64,000 bases of DNA from Streptomyces flavofungini (GTDB taxonomy: Bacteria > Actinomycetota > Actinomycetes > Streptomycetales > Streptomycetaceae). Every line of letters begins with the position of its first letter. Within the stretch, counting starts at the first letter, position 1. Below are positions 1 through 8,416 of the stretch, piece after piece. The notes beneath the pieces are model-generated. The model made no database searches. It was not told where the DNA came from and saw nothing but the letters and a program-made list of their open reading frames with translations. The stretch is taken from positions 124,001-188,000 of the forward strand of contig NZ_BMVR01000013.1 in assembly GCF_014650815.1 (NCBI RefSeq), read 5' to 3'. Both the position numbers and the translations under genes were made by a program.

Positions 1-2
1 TC

Positions 3-185
3 AAGGCCGTCGACGGCGCCAAGCGGGTGGCGCTGGGCGGGACCCTTCCGGCCCGCGGGTGCGTGAGTGTGGACGCGGCGGCCGTGGTGCGGCGGGGCGG
101 CCCGCCCAACGGCGCGCACAGCGACATCTGCCATGCGGAACTGGCACGCGCCGTGTGCGCCGCCGGACGGATCGCCCTCGCCTGA
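3..185 (+). CDS. C-terminal fragment of an unrecognised protein, cut by the window edge
   Basis: The reading frame is open from base 3 to a TGA at 183-185 and gives about 60 residues. Nearly every third codon position is G or C, as expected for real coding sequence in this genome, so the frame is probably genuine. The fragment ends in ...RAVCAAGRIALA and contains three cysteines, but no family was recognised. The 5' part lies outside the window. It converges on the penicillin acylase gene, leaving about 50 bp between the two stop codons. Confidence 0.6.
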   Translation, partial: KAVDGAKRVALGGTLPARGCVSVDAAAVVRRGGPPNGAHSDICHAELARAVCAAGRIALA

Positions 186-238
186 GCCGGGGCCCGGGGT
201 TCACCCCGACAGCCGGAGTGGACCCCGCCCCGCGCCGG

Positions 239-3085
239 TCACCGGTGCCGGGGGAACTCCACCACCTGCTGGTAGGTCGGCCGGTTCTGCCACTGGACGG
301 CGCGGTGCGTGATGCCGCCGACGGCCCGGTGGATCACGGCGTCCGCACACCACTGCTCGCCCGCCTTGCAGCTCGCGTCACCGGGGTAGACCTCTGACGC
401 CGGTTTCGCGACGGCCCGCTCCAGGCTCTTCAGGAGCGCGTCGCGGCACGCGTCGAGCTTGCCGTCGCCGCAGTAGGCCGCCTTCGTCCAGCCCTCGACG
501 GGCTGCCCCAGCACGGTCCGCAGATCCTTGTCGGCATAGCCCCACCAGCCGTACTGGAAGGCCGACCCGGCGTGCGCCCCGGTCGGTCCGTGCCCGGCCG
601 ACGGCGCCTCGTCCACGCCGAGTTGCGCGGTCAGGGCGCCGTAGAGGCCGTCCCCGAGGCCGGGCTTGAACACGGCCTCGACGAGCTGCGGCCACCAGGC
701 GTCCATGATCCGTACGGCGTCGGCGTGGGCGTAGGTGTGCGAGCCCTGCGCGGTCTCCTTGCGCTGCGAGCCCGCCTTGCGCCACGCCTCCAGTTGCTGC
801 ACGGCCTGGGCGAGCGCCGGGTTGTCGACGGGCTTGCCGCGGACCACCTTCAGGATCTCGGGCAGCACCTGTTCGCCGCGCAGATCGGTGACGGCGGCCT
901 CCGCCATGGCCTGGGTGAGCCCGGCACGGGTGACACCGCCCTCCTCGGTGAGCTTCTTCACCCGGTCGTCGAGCAGGTCGCCGCGGTGCACGGCGCTCAT
1001 GCCGAAGCCCGCCGAGCTGAAGTCCTTGGCCTGCTTGTTGTTCCAGGAGATGTAGTAGTCCTGGTTGACCGAATGCGGGTGCTCGGCGGGCGGTGTCTGC
1101 GCCGAGGTGTTGTTCGCCGGGTCGAAGTCCCGCCACTCGTAGGCCTGTTGGGCCTTCACCGGGAAGGACGGGTCGATGTCGGCGGCGCGCCGGGGGTTGG
1201 CGCCGCTGTTGTAGTACGCGATGTCGCGCGAGTCGGCGTAGAACCAGTTGAAGGCGTAGGAGATGTGCTGGGCCGCCTTCTGGAAGGTCGCGGCGTCCTT
1301 CACGTACGACGGGTCGTTGAGCATTTGGAAGCCGATGATCGAGTCGGCCTCGTGCCGGTAGGTCGAGCGCAGGGACACATAGGCGACGGGTTTTCCGTCG
1401 ACCGTGGCGCGGTGCGTGACGATGCCGTAGTTCGTGCGGAAGACCTGCATGCGGTAGGAGCCCGCCGCCGTGGAGTCGGCGACGGTCGGCTTCCAGGCGT
1501 TCTTGCGCTCCAGCTTCTCCATCGGGGTGCAGGTGCCGCGGTAGAGGTAGTGGGTCGCGTCCTTGCCGGGCGTGCCGCCGCCGGGCGCGCAGAGTTCGAC
1601 GGCGTACGTGTCCGTGATGTCCTGGCCCGCGGACGTCGCCGACCACGCGTAGTCCTGGCCCCGGCCGAGCTGGACGTACATGCCGACGCCCGCGAAGGAG
1701 ACGCCGCGCGCGCTGATGCCGGGGCCCTGGAGTTCCTGCTGCATCAGGAGCTGGGGCGCGAAGTAGCCGGTCTGCGGGCCGAAGACGGCGACGGGGTTGC
1801 CGCTCGCGGTGTGCTTGCCGGAGACCAGGAGGGCGTTCGACATGCCCTTGCCGTGGGCGGGGTTGCCGGCCGGGCCGAACAGGTCGGACGGCAGGACGCC
1901 CTTGTCGTACATGCCCTGGAGCGGCTTCAGCTTCTTCGGGGCCTTGACCGGGTCCTTCGGCGCCTTCGCCGGGTTCTTCGCCGTGGCCGTGGCGCCGCCC
2001 TCGCGGTCGTACACGAGTTGTTCGCGCGCCACGGAGCCCGGGTCGGGCATGGCGGTGCCGCGCGCCTTGTCGGGTTTGCCCGCGTAGGGGAAGCTGCTGC
2101 CGTCGTGGATGGTCTGCACGGTCTCGGGGTCGTTGCGGCCGCGGAACTTCTCCCAGACCTCGGTGCCCTTCTCGACGCCGTACTTCTGCTGGGCCGCGAG
2201 CAGCGAGAGCGCCGACTCGACCTCTCCCCCGCCGCCGTTGCCGAACAGGCCGCCCACCACGGAGGCGAGCGCGATCATGTCGGTGATCTTGAAGGGCTGG
2301 ATCTCGCCGACGTTCGTGATCGCGTCGATCTTGCCGGTGAGGACGTACTCGCCCGGGAAGTACCGGCCGTCCTTGGCCTTCACGCGGTACGCGTTGAGCC
2401 CGTCGACGTAGGCCTGCGCGTCCTCCATGGCCCGCTGCCCGCGCTCGCCCTGCGTGGAGCGGATGTAGTCGACCTGTCGCTGCAGATCCGCTTCCGTGTA
2501 CGGGGCCTGCGGCCAGAACTGCTGCTCCAGGCCCTGGTTGGCGGGGGCGCCGCCCGCGAACGGGGTCAGCTCGCCGCGCCCGATGTGCCGGAACAGGTCG
2601 ATGAGCCACAGCCGGTCCTGCCCGGCGGCGAAGCCCGCGCCGAACTCGGTGCCGTAGCGGGTGGTGCCCTGGATGTGCGGAATGCCGTACTTCTTGTCGC
2701 GGGTGATCGTCACGTCGTCCCGCGGCTTGGTGACCGAGGCCACCTGGTCGGGCTCGACGCCGAAGGAGGCGTCGTTGAAGAACTCGGTGAGCTTGCCGTC
2801 GGTGAGCGAGGGATAGCCCGCCGCAAGCGCGTCGTAGGGGCCCAACTGGTCGTCGGCGTGCGCGGGCTGGGTGCCGAACACCTGGTGGCTGAGGATCTCG
2901 GCGAGGGTCGCGTTGCCGTTCGCGCCGGGCGGCAGGATGTCCGCGCAGCGGTCGCCGCAGTAGTCGGTGACGGGCGCGGGTTCGGCCGCGGCGGCGCCGG
3001 GTCCGGGCGCGAGCAGCAGTCCGGCCCCGAGGACAAGGGCCGCTGACATGGTGAGGGTTCTGAGCCGTGCGGTGCGTCGTCGCAT
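239..3085 (-). CDS. Secreted penicillin acylase family amidase (Ntn hydrolase, S45)
   Basis: A 948-residue precursor of the penicillin G acylase / acyl-homoserine-lactone acylase family. These enzymes hydrolyse amide bonds of acylated amines outside the cell after autocatalytic cleavage into alpha and beta subunits. Residues 1-35 form an Arg-rich signal peptide with a hydrophobic core ending near AAAA. The alpha part carries the family motif DKKYGIPHI. The likely N-terminal nucleophile is Ser416 in GKGMSNALLVSGKHTASG, preceded by a Lys/Pro-rich spacer typical of the cleaved linker. The length is normal to slightly long for the family. The ATG is preceded by GGAGGAGC at a good distance. The gene is monocistronic with a 341-bp upstream gap. 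The substrate cannot be deduced; a beta-lactam, N-acyl homoserine lactone or acyl peptide (echinocandin type) are all possible. Confidence 0.92.
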   Translation of the reverse strand: MRRRTARLRTLTMSAALVLGAGLLLAPGPGAAAAEPAPVTDYCGDRCADILPPGANGNATLAEILSHQVFGTQPAHADDQLGPYDALAAGYPSLTDGKLTEFFNDASFGVEPDQVASVTKPRDDVTITRDKKYGIPHIQGTTRYGTEFGAGFAAGQDRLWLIDLFRHIGRGELTPFAGGAPANQGLEQQFWPQAPYTEADLQRQVDYIRSTQGERGQRAMEDAQAYVDGLNAYRVKAKDGRYFPGEYVLTGKIDAITNVGEIQPFKITDMIALASVVGGLFGNGGGGEVESALSLLAAQQKYGVEKGTEVWEKFRGRNDPETVQTIHDGSSFPYAGKPDKARGTAMPDPGSVAREQLVYDREGGATATAKNPAKAPKDPVKAPKKLKPLQGMYDKGVLPSDLFGPAGNPAHGKGMSNALLVSGKHTASGNPVAVFGPQTGYFAPQLLMQQELQGPGISARGVSFAGVGMYVQLGRGQDYAWSATSAGQDITDTYAVELCAPGGGTPGKDATHYLYRGTCTPMEKLERKNAWKPTVADSTAAGSYRMQVFRTNYGIVTHRATVDGKPVAYVSLRSTYRHEADSIIGFQMLNDPSYVKDAATFQKAAQHISYAFNWFYADSRDIAYYNSGANPRRAADIDPSFPVKAQQAYEWRDFDPANNTSAQTPPAEHPHSVNQDYYISWNNKQAKDFSSAGFGMSAVHRGDLLDDRVKKLTEEGGVTRAGLTQAMAEAAVTDLRGEQVLPEILKVVRGKPVDNPALAQAVQQLEAWRKAGSQRKETAQGSHTYAHADAVRIMDAWWPQLVEAVFKPGLGDGLYGALTAQLGVDEAPSAGHGPTGAHAGSAFQYGWWGYADKDLRTVLGQPVEGWTKAAYCGDGKLDACRDALLKSLERAVAKPASEVYPGDASCKAGEQWCADAVIHRAVGGITHRAVQWQNRPTYQQVVEFPRHR

Positions 3086-3426
3086 AGGTGCTCCTCCAGG
3101 TCCTTGGGGTCCTGTGGGTCCTGTGTGGGTCCTGCGGAAGGCCGTCGCGGCGGAGGTTACTGTCGGGTTGCCGAACCTGAAAGATGAACAACCGTCGCCT
3201 TTTCACAACCACCACATGGCGCCGCGTCGCCGACCCGTGCCCGACCTGGCCGGATCTTCACAGGCATCACCGCTGACCTGCGGGGAACGCGCTGATGGGA
3301 AGCCATCGAAAATCGGATGGCACCAAAACGTGAGTCGATACGTCTACTCGATGCCCCTCGGGTCCGGGGCGATGTCCGACCGGGTCCGGGGTGACGTCCG
3401 AGAACGTGTGACGGAGGTGCAGGGCG
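3086..3426. other. Divergent intergenic region, no gene seen
   Basis: This 341-bp gap separates the divergent penicillin acylase gene and the gene starting at 3427. It must hold both promoters. No convincing -35/-10 pair, repeat or small gene was seen. The part around 3170-3340 is less GC-rich than the flanks, as expected for promoter DNA. Confidence 0.5.
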
Positions 3427-4035
3427 ATGGCCGGATTCCGGAGTCTCGCGAGACAGGTGCGTGATCCGCAGAGCGATCTGGCACTGCGGCGGTACTCACT
3501 GCGCAAGTGCCTGGAGAGATTCGCCCCTTACGGTCACCGGGCGACCTGGGACCACCTGTGTGCCCGAGCGGGTTTCGGTCCCGAGGACCGCTCCCCCGAC
3601 CCGGCGCGCCTGGTGGCGGCGCTCGACGAACTGGAGGCGGCCCGCGCGGTGTGGCTCGCCTACGAGGAAGGCTTCGCGCGCCGCCGGCGCCGGGAGAAGC
3701 ACGACGGCCTGCGCCGCCCCGGCAGCGTCGACGACTGGCACCGCTGCACCTGGGGCGGCCGCGGGGTCGCCTGGTGCGACGACCCCGGCGTGCACCCGTC
3801 CGCGCCGCTCGCCGACGTGCTGCGCAAACTCATCGACGCCCTCGAACGAGACCCCGGCGCCGCCTGCCCCGTGTGCGGCGACACGGCCCTGGAATGGCGC
3901 TACGGCCTGGCGCACGAACCGTCGTCGGGCCCCGTCTGCACGAGCTGCGGCATCGTGGTGCCCGCCCCCGTCCTCTCGCCCGAGGCCGTGCGGCACGCCC
4001 GGACGCGGTACTCGCGCCCACTCGTCTCCGCCTGA
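3427..4035 (+). CDS. Unrecognised protein with a CxxC...CxxC zinc-ribbon-like tail
   Basis: A 202-residue cytoplasmic protein with no signal peptide or membrane segment. The N-terminal half is charged and probably helical (Arg-rich around residues 80-90). The C-terminal third carries CPVCG followed about 25 residues later by CTSCG, a four-cysteine arrangement typical of a zinc ribbon. The ATG is chosen because GGAGGTG lies 7 nt upstream. It is transcribed alone, with the next gene (4045-4563) convergent and only 9 bp away. I do not recognise a family. A DNA- or RNA-binding or structural zinc protein is possible but not shown. Confidence 0.75.
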   Translation: MAGFRSLARQVRDPQSDLALRRYSLRKCLERFAPYGHRATWDHLCARAGFGPEDRSPDPARLVAALDELEAARAVWLAYEEGFARRRRREKHDGLRRPGSVDDWHRCTWGGRGVAWCDDPGVHPSAPLADVLRKLIDALERDPGAACPVCGDTALEWRYGLAHEPSSGPVCTSCGIVVPAPVLSPEAVRHARTRYSRPLVSA

Positions 4036-4044
4036 GAGCGGCCC

Positions 4045-4563
4045 TCAGGGCCTGGCGACGTCCGTGTGGATGGCCAGCTTGAACTCGGCCAGCATCAGCG
4101 GCGCGGCGAGCTTCACGTCGCCCGGGCCGCGCGCGGATATCTTCAGGCCCACCGGGGTCCCGGGGTGCACGAACATCTGCCAGGAGTACGAGCGGTACTG
4201 CCCGCCGCGGGTGGGGACCGTGTCCGTGGTCGCGGTGGAGTCGTAACCCGTCGACAGGTTCAGCGGATCGCGCACGAACCGCGCGCGGTGCTCCGTCGGC
4301 CGGTTGTCCGGCTCCCAGAAGACCATCGCCGACAGCATGCCCCACCCGTCGTGGCTCGGCCAGATCAGGCCCGAGCGGGCATCGGGGAACCTCGACGGCG
4401 TGGTGAAGCCGTGCCCCGGATCGTGCATGCGCCAGGGGTCGTACGCCTCCTCGTCCGCGTCGTACGGGAAGCGCACGAGGTGGTACCCGTCGCTGTCGTA
4501 GGTGATCCTCTGGCGTCCGCTGCGGGCTGCTTCCCACTTCAACGAACAAATGACGACACTCAT
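4045..4563 (-). CDS. Unrecognised 172-residue protein
   Basis: The protein starts MSVVICSLKWEAA and is rich in Trp, Tyr and Asp, with no membrane segment or signal peptide. The aromatic/acidic composition and beta-type patterns suggest a compact globular domain, but no family was recognised. The open frame extends further upstream, but the ATG at 4563 is preferred. A GGGGGA ribosome site precedes it, and an earlier start would run far into the divergent BKACE gene (start 4634). It therefore shares a 70-bp divergent promoter region with that gene. Confidence 0.65.
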   Translation of the reverse strand: MSVVICSLKWEAARSGRQRITYDSDGYHLVRFPYDADEEAYDPWRMHDPGHGFTTPSRFPDARSGLIWPSHDGWGMLSAMVFWEPDNRPTEHRARFVRDPLNLSTGYDSTATTDTVPTRGGQYRSYSWQMFVHPGTPVGLKISARGPGDVKLAAPLMLAEFKLAIHTDVARP

Positions 4564-4633
4564 GCTGTCCCCCGTGTCGGTGTTGGTGATGGTGTGCGTT
4601 CCGGTGCTGGTGAGGGCGTGCTGTGATGGCTCC

Positions 4634-5335
4634 ATGCAGGTATGTCTGAACGGAGCCCGCGGCGCGGACGACGGCGCGGCCGTGCCGCTGTCGCCCGGAG
4701 CCCTGGCCCGATCCGCGGCCGAGGCGGTCGCCGCCGGCGCACTCGATGTCCATGTACACCCCAAGACCCCCTGCGGGGAAGACACTTTGGCGCCACGCGC
4801 GGTCGCGGCGACGCTGGACGCGCTGCGCGCCGCCGTCGCGGTGCCCGTCGGCGTGACCACCGGCGCCTGGGCCGAGCCGGACCCGGCGGCGCGCGCGGCG
4901 CGGGTGCGGACGTGGACCGTGCTGCCCGACCACGCGTCGGTCAACTGGCACGAGCCGGGCGCGGAGGACGTGGCGCGGGCGCTGCTGGAGCGGGGCGTGG
5001 GCGTCGAGGCGGGCATCTGGTCCGGCACGGACGGCGCGGAGCGGTTCGCGGCGTCGCCGCTCGGGCCCCGGGTGCTGCGGGTCCTGGCGGAGGTCACCGA
5101 CCGCGACCCGGCGACGGCCGAGGCGTCGGCGCGGGCGCTGCTCACGGCGATCGGCGGCGCGCACGGGCGCCCGGTGCTCCTGCACGGGGAGGAGGGCGGC
5201 ACCTGGCCGGTCCTCGCGCTGGCGGGGCGGCTCGGCCTCGGGCGGCGGATCGGCCTGGAGGACACGCTGGTGCTGCCGGGCGGGGAACGGGCGGGTTCCA
5301 ACGCGGAGTTGGTGGCGGCGGCGCTCAAGAGGTAA
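4634..5335 (+). CDS. BKACE family protein (3-keto-5-aminohexanoate cleavage enzyme-like)
   Basis: A 233-residue TIM-barrel-type protein of the beta-keto acid cleavage enzyme family. Members use a divalent metal to split beta-keto acids with acetyl-CoA, giving acetoacetate and a CoA ester. The metal-binding His pair is seen in DVHVHPKTPCGEDTL, and the C-terminal family signature in GLEDTLVLPGGERAGSNAELV. The family is usually 270-310 residues, so this is a short actinomycete form. The start is set at ATG 4634, where MQVCLNGAR begins the first beta strand; the frame is open upstream but lacks family similarity there. It is monocistronic and divergent from 4045-4563. The substrate is unknown, as in most BKACE proteins. 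Confidence 0.85.
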   Translation: MQVCLNGARGADDGAAVPLSPGALARSAAEAVAAGALDVHVHPKTPCGEDTLAPRAVAATLDALRAAVAVPVGVTTGAWAEPDPAARAARVRTWTVLPDHASVNWHEPGAEDVARALLERGVGVEAGIWSGTDGAERFAASPLGPRVLRVLAEVTDRDPATAEASARALLTAIGGAHGRPVLLHGEEGGTWPVLALAGRLGLGRRIGLEDTLVLPGGERAGSNAELVAAALKR

Positions 5336-5410
5336 CGGCGGCGGGGCGGGAGCCACGCGGCCACGCGGGCGGCTCCGGGGCGGTGACCGGCCCGGCCGTC
5401 ACGGGCGCGG

Positions 5411-5872
5411 TCAGGTGCGCCGTTCGCCCATCAGCCGGGAGCCGGTGATGCGGTCGCCGAAGACGTCGTCGGGGTTGGACAGGACGCAGGTCTCCAGGGA
5501 CAGACAGCCGCAGCCGATGCAGTCGGTGAGGTGGTCCCGCAGCCGCCCGAGCTGCCGGATGCGCTCGTCCAGCTCGGAGCGCCAGGTCTCCGACAGCGCC
5601 GCCCAGTCCTCGCGGTTGGGCGTGCGGCCCTCGGGCAGCTCGGCGAGGGCCTGGCCGATCGTGGCGAGCGGGATGCCCACGCGCTGCGCGGCCCGGACGA
5701 AGGCGACGCGGCGCAGCGTGTCGCGGTGGTAGCGCCGCTGATTGCCCGAGGTGCGCCGACTGCTGATGAGCCCCTTGGACTCGTAGAAGTGCAGGGCGGA
5801 CACGGCGGCGCCACTGCGCGCGGCGAGCTGTCCGACCGTGAGCTCGTGGATCTTCTCTGGGATCTGGGGCAC
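5411..5872 (-). CDS. soxR: SoxR, redox-sensing MerR-family activator
   Basis: A 153-residue MerR-type regulator. It has an N-terminal winged helix (TVGQLAARSGAAVSALHFYE, then GNQRRYHRD), a coiled-coil dimerisation helix and the diagnostic [2Fe-2S] ligand set C118, C121, C123 and C129 in CIGCGCLSLETC. SoxR in actinomycetes responds to redox-active metabolites such as phenazines and actinorhodin rather than running a classical SoxS response. GTG 5872 gives the usual length; an in-frame GTG at 5917 would add 15 residues unlike the family. It is divergent from the MaoC gene. No clear SoxR box was found in the short shared intergenic region. Confidence 0.95.
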   Translation of the reverse strand: MPQIPEKIHELTVGQLAARSGAAVSALHFYESKGLISSRRTSGNQRRYHRDTLRRVAFVRAAQRVGIPLATIGQALAELPEGRTPNREDWAALSETWRSELDERIRQLGRLRDHLTDCIGCGCLSLETCVLSNPDDVFGDRITGSRLMGERRT

Positions 5873-5926
5873 CCCTCGAAGCCTACTGGCTGGTGCGTTG
5901 ACAGCGGTCGGGGGCACCCCGCATGC

Positions 5927-5941
5927 TGAGCAAGCGCTTAG
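5927..5941. promoter_or_regulatory. Candidate TetR operator, copy 1 (TGAGCAAGCGCTTAG)
   Basis: The 15-mer TGAGCAAGCGCTTAG is centred on the palindrome AAGCGCTT and lies 28 bp upstream of the MaoC start. The identical 15-mer occurs once more, at 7122-7136, just upstream of the TetR gene 6439-7077. The shape resembles KstR2-type acyl-CoA regulator sites (AnCAAGnnCTTGnT, from memory), with one mismatch. Binding by the neighbouring TetR protein is inferred. Confidence 0.6.
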
Positions 5942-5968
5942 TTCACCTACGTCCGGGAGGCCGGGGAC

Positions 5969-6433
5969 ATGGCAGAGCCGAGGATCTTCACGTCAGCCGA
6001 GGAGCTGCGCGCCGCGGTCGGCGAACAGCTCGGGCACAGCGACTGGCTGGAGGTCGACCAGAAGCGGATCGACCTGTTCGCGGACGCCACCGGCGACCAC
6101 CAGTGGATCCACGTGGACCCGGAGCGGGCCGCGACGGGCCCGTTCGGGACGACGATCGCGCACGGCTATCTGACGCTGTCGCTGCTGCCGGTGTTCGTAC
6201 CGCAGGTGATGCGGGTCGAGGGCATGAAGATGGGCCTCAACTACGGCACGAACAAGGTCCGTTTCCCCGCCCCCGTGCCGGTCGGCTCGCGGCTGCGCGC
6301 GAGCGCCGTGCTCACCTCGGTGGAGGAGACCAGGGACGGCGGGGTGCAGCTCACGGCCGCCGTCACGGTGGAGCGCGAGGGCGGCGACAAGCCCGCCTGC
6401 GTGGCGGAGTCGGTGTCGCGCTACTACTTCTGA
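5969..6433 (+). CDS. MaoC family (R)-specific enoyl-CoA hydratase/dehydratase
   Basis: A 154-residue hot-dog-fold protein expected to hydrate 2-enoyl-CoA thioesters in fatty-acid or side-chain catabolism. The hydratase-2 motif is clear: FADATGDHQWIHVDPERA followed by GPFGTTIAHGYLTLSLLP, with the catalytic Asp/His pair in the ATGDHQWIHVD segment. The length fits single-domain bacterial MaoC proteins. The ATG follows GGGAGGCCGGGGAC. It converges on the TetR gene 6439-7077 with a 5-bp gap. A copy of the TGAGCAAGCGCTTAG sequence in its promoter suggests repression by that TetR, relieved by an acyl-CoA. Confidence 0.92.
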   Translation: MAEPRIFTSAEELRAAVGEQLGHSDWLEVDQKRIDLFADATGDHQWIHVDPERAATGPFGTTIAHGYLTLSLLPVFVPQVMRVEGMKMGLNYGTNKVRFPAPVPVGSRLRASAVLTSVEETRDGGVQLTAAVTVEREGGDKPACVAESVSRYYF

Positions 6434-6438
6434 GGCCG

Positions 6439-7077
6439 CTACCGCTGAGCCCGCTCGGGGGCGGCCCCCACCATCCGCAGCACGAGGTCGGCGTACAGCG
6501 CGCCGACCTCGTCCGGCGTCCGGCGCCCCCCGACGTCGAACCAGCGGGCCACGTCGATGCACAGGGAGAGCACGGCGAGCGTGGTGCCGGGCACGTCGGG
6601 GACGTCGAACTCGCCCGCCCGCACGCCGTCGTTGATGATCTCCCGGACGGCGGCGTCGGAGAGGCGGCGCAGAGCCACGATCTCGGTGCGGTGCTCGGCG
6701 CTGAGCGCGTCGAGTTCGTACTGCACGACCCGCGCGGTGGTGTGGTGCCCGGCGTGCCAGCGGACGAAGGACCGGACGGCGGCGGAGAGGCGGTCGGCCG
6801 CGGTGCCCTCGCCGTCGGCGGCGGAGCGCAGGATGGCGAGCGCCTTGTCGTGGCCGAGCCTGCTGATGCGGTGGAGCAGCTCTTCCTTCGTCTTGTAGTG
6901 GATGTAGAGCGCGGCGGGGCTCATGCCGGCGCGGCCCGCGATGTCCCGTGTCGTCGTCGCGTGGTAGCCGCGCTCGGCGAAGGCGTCGACGGCGGCGATC
7001 AGCAGCCGCCTCGCCGCGTCGGGACTGACCTCGGCCCACGGCTGTTCCTCGCCGAGGGTCTCCTTCGCCGCACCCAT
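6439..7077 (-). CDS. TetR-family regulator 1, probably acyl-CoA responsive
   Basis: A 212-residue one-component repressor. The N-terminal HTH lies around residues 25-70 (AFAERGYHATTTRDIAGRAG, then PAALYIHYKTKEELLHRI). The C-terminal ligand domain resembles KstR2/FadR-like TetR proteins involved in lipid or steroid-side-chain breakdown. ATG 7077 is chosen over an upstream GTG because AAGGAG stands 5 nt before it. The gene is convergent with MaoC. The 15-bp sequence TGAGCAAGCGCTTAG occurs 45 bp upstream of its start and in the MaoC promoter. It therefore probably represses both itself and MaoC. The ligand is not known. Confidence 0.9.
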   Translation of the reverse strand: MGAAKETLGEEQPWAEVSPDAARRLLIAAVDAFAERGYHATTTRDIAGRAGMSPAALYIHYKTKEELLHRISRLGHDKALAILRSAADGEGTAADRLSAAVRSFVRWHAGHHTTARVVQYELDALSAEHRTEIVALRRLSDAAVREIINDGVRAGEFDVPDVPGTTLAVLSLCIDVARWFDVGGRRTPDEVGALYADLVLRMVGAAPERAQR

Positions 7078-7121
7078 GCGCGCTCCTTCCACCGTTCAGG
7101 ACAGTCACCCTACCCTGAAGG

Positions 7122-7136
7122 TGAGCAAGCGCTTAG
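7122..7136. promoter_or_regulatory. Candidate TetR operator, copy 2 (TGAGCAAGCGCTTAG)
   Basis: This is an exact copy of the 15-mer at 5927-5941, placed between the TetR start (7077) and the 3' end of the acyl-CoA dehydrogenase gene. The position is right for autoregulation. No third copy was noticed in the window. Confidence 0.6.
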
Positions 7137-7168
7137 GCAAGTGGGCGGCGCGATGGATCCCGGGGCTC

Positions 7169-8320
7169 TCAGAACGCGGACACCCCGGTCAGCGCCCGCC
7201 CGATGACCAGTTTCTGGATCTGACTGGTGCCTTCGTAGAGGGTCATGACGCGGGCGTCGCGAAGGAGCTTGCCCACCGGGTACTCGTCGATGTACCCGTA
7301 GCCGCCGAAGACCTGGAGCGCGTTGTTCGCGGCGCGCACCGCGGCCTCGGAGGCGAACAGCTTGGCCTTGGAGGACTCGGTGGCGAACGGCTGCCCCCGG
7401 TCGACGAGGTCGGCGACCCGCCAGGTGAGCAGCCGGGCCGCGTCGACGTCCACGGCGATGTCGCTGATCAGCTCCTGCACGAGCTGGTGCCGGGCGATGC
7501 TCTTGCCGAACTGCTCACGCTCGCCCGCGTACGCCACGGCCGCGTCCAGGGCCGCCTGCGCGATCCCCACACACCCCGCGGCCACCGACATCCGCCCCTT
7601 GGCCAGGGCCGACATCGCCACCGCGAACCCCTTGCCCTCCGGCGCCAGCATCGCGTCCGCGGGCACCCGTACGTCGTCCAGGACCAGCTCGGCGGTGGCC
7701 TGGCCGCGCAGGCCGAGCTTGCCGTGCACGGCGCGGCGGGTCAGGCCGGGGCTGTCGGTGGGCACGAGGAAGGCGGAGACGCCCTTGTGGCCCGGGGTGT
7801 CGTTGGTGCGCGCGAAGAGCAGCACCACGTCGGCCCAGGTCCCGTTCGTGATGAACATCTTGGAGCCGTTGACGACGTACGCGTCGCCGTCGCGAACGGC
7901 CCGGGTGGCCAGATTTCCCGCGTCGGACCCGGTACCGGGCTCGGTCAGGCCGAAGCACCCCACGTACGCGCCGGACGTGAGCCCCGGCAGCCAGCGCCGC
8001 TTCTGCTCCTCGCCGCCCCAGGCCGCGACGGACTTCGCCACCAGGCCGAGCGAGACCGAGACGATCCCGCGCACCGAGGAGTCGCCGCGGCCCAGCTCCT
8101 CCGTCACCAGGCAGTACGTCAGATGGTCGCCGCCCGAGCCGCCGTACTCCTCGTCGATGGTCAGGCCCAGGAAGCCGATCTCGCCGAGCCGCCGCACGAT
8201 CGACTTGTCGACGCTCTCGGCGCGGTCCCAGGCGGTCACGTGCGGAGCGATCTCGCGCTCCACGAAGTCCCGGGCGAGCCGCTTGGCGGCGGCCTGTTCG
8301 GCACTGAGCTCCAGATCCAT
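7169..8320 (-). CDS. Acyl-CoA dehydrogenase
   Basis: A 383-residue FAD-dependent dehydrogenase that introduces the 2,3 double bond into acyl-CoA thioesters. Family signatures: CFGLTEPGTGSDAG (FAD/substrate loop), MFITNGTWAD, REQFGKSIARHQLVQ, QVFGGYGYIDEYPV and the catalytic Glu in LYEGTSQIQKLVIGR. The length is that of short/branched-chain and isovaleryl types. ATG 8320 (MDLELSAEQ) fits the family N-terminus and follows GAGGTG; an upstream in-frame start would add nine unconserved residues. It is divergent from TetR 2 (8417). The operator-like palindrome at 8372-8390 lies between them, so it is probably controlled by TetR 2. Chain-length specificity cannot be read by eye. Confidence 0.94.
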   Translation of the reverse strand: MDLELSAEQAAAKRLARDFVEREIAPHVTAWDRAESVDKSIVRRLGEIGFLGLTIDEEYGGSGGDHLTYCLVTEELGRGDSSVRGIVSVSLGLVAKSVAAWGGEEQKRRWLPGLTSGAYVGCFGLTEPGTGSDAGNLATRAVRDGDAYVVNGSKMFITNGTWADVVLLFARTNDTPGHKGVSAFLVPTDSPGLTRRAVHGKLGLRGQATAELVLDDVRVPADAMLAPEGKGFAVAMSALAKGRMSVAAGCVGIAQAALDAAVAYAGEREQFGKSIARHQLVQELISDIAVDVDAARLLTWRVADLVDRGQPFATESSKAKLFASEAAVRAANNALQVFGGYGYIDEYPVGKLLRDARVMTLYEGTSQIQKLVIGRALTGVSAF

Positions 8321-8371
8321 CGCGGCCACCTCACGCTCGGCTCCCACTGTGCCCCGCTCGCCGGCACCTCT

Positions 8372-8390
8372 AAATTAGCAGTGCTAGTTT
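8372..8390. promoter_or_regulatory. Candidate TetR 2 operator, copy 1
   Basis: The 19-bp sequence AAATTAGCAGTGCTAGTTT is a near-perfect palindrome (one mismatch between 9-bp arms). It sits in the 96-bp divergent promoter between the acyl-CoA dehydrogenase and TetR 2. A sister palindrome of the same length and shape, AAACTAGCGCCGTTAGTTT, lies at 11713-11731 in front of the aldehyde dehydrogenase. Such A/T-rich palindromes stand out against the high-GC background. Confidence 0.65.
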
Positions 8391-8416
8391 CTGCGGGCAG
8401 CCCTACTATGTGCCGC

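Noticed and set aside
378..3215. A 945-codon minus-strand frame overlapping the penicillin acylase
   Set aside because: It is Arg/Pro-rich out-of-frame translation; the other frame has a signal peptide and the S45 nucleophile region.
5898..5903. TTGACA as a -35 element for the MaoC promoter
   Set aside because: No acceptable -10 hexamer stands 16-18 bp downstream; kept only as a weak possibility.
5873..5917. Longer SoxR starting at GTG 5917
   Set aside because: The added residues are unlike SoxR proteins and lack a ribosome site; GTG 5872 gives the family length.
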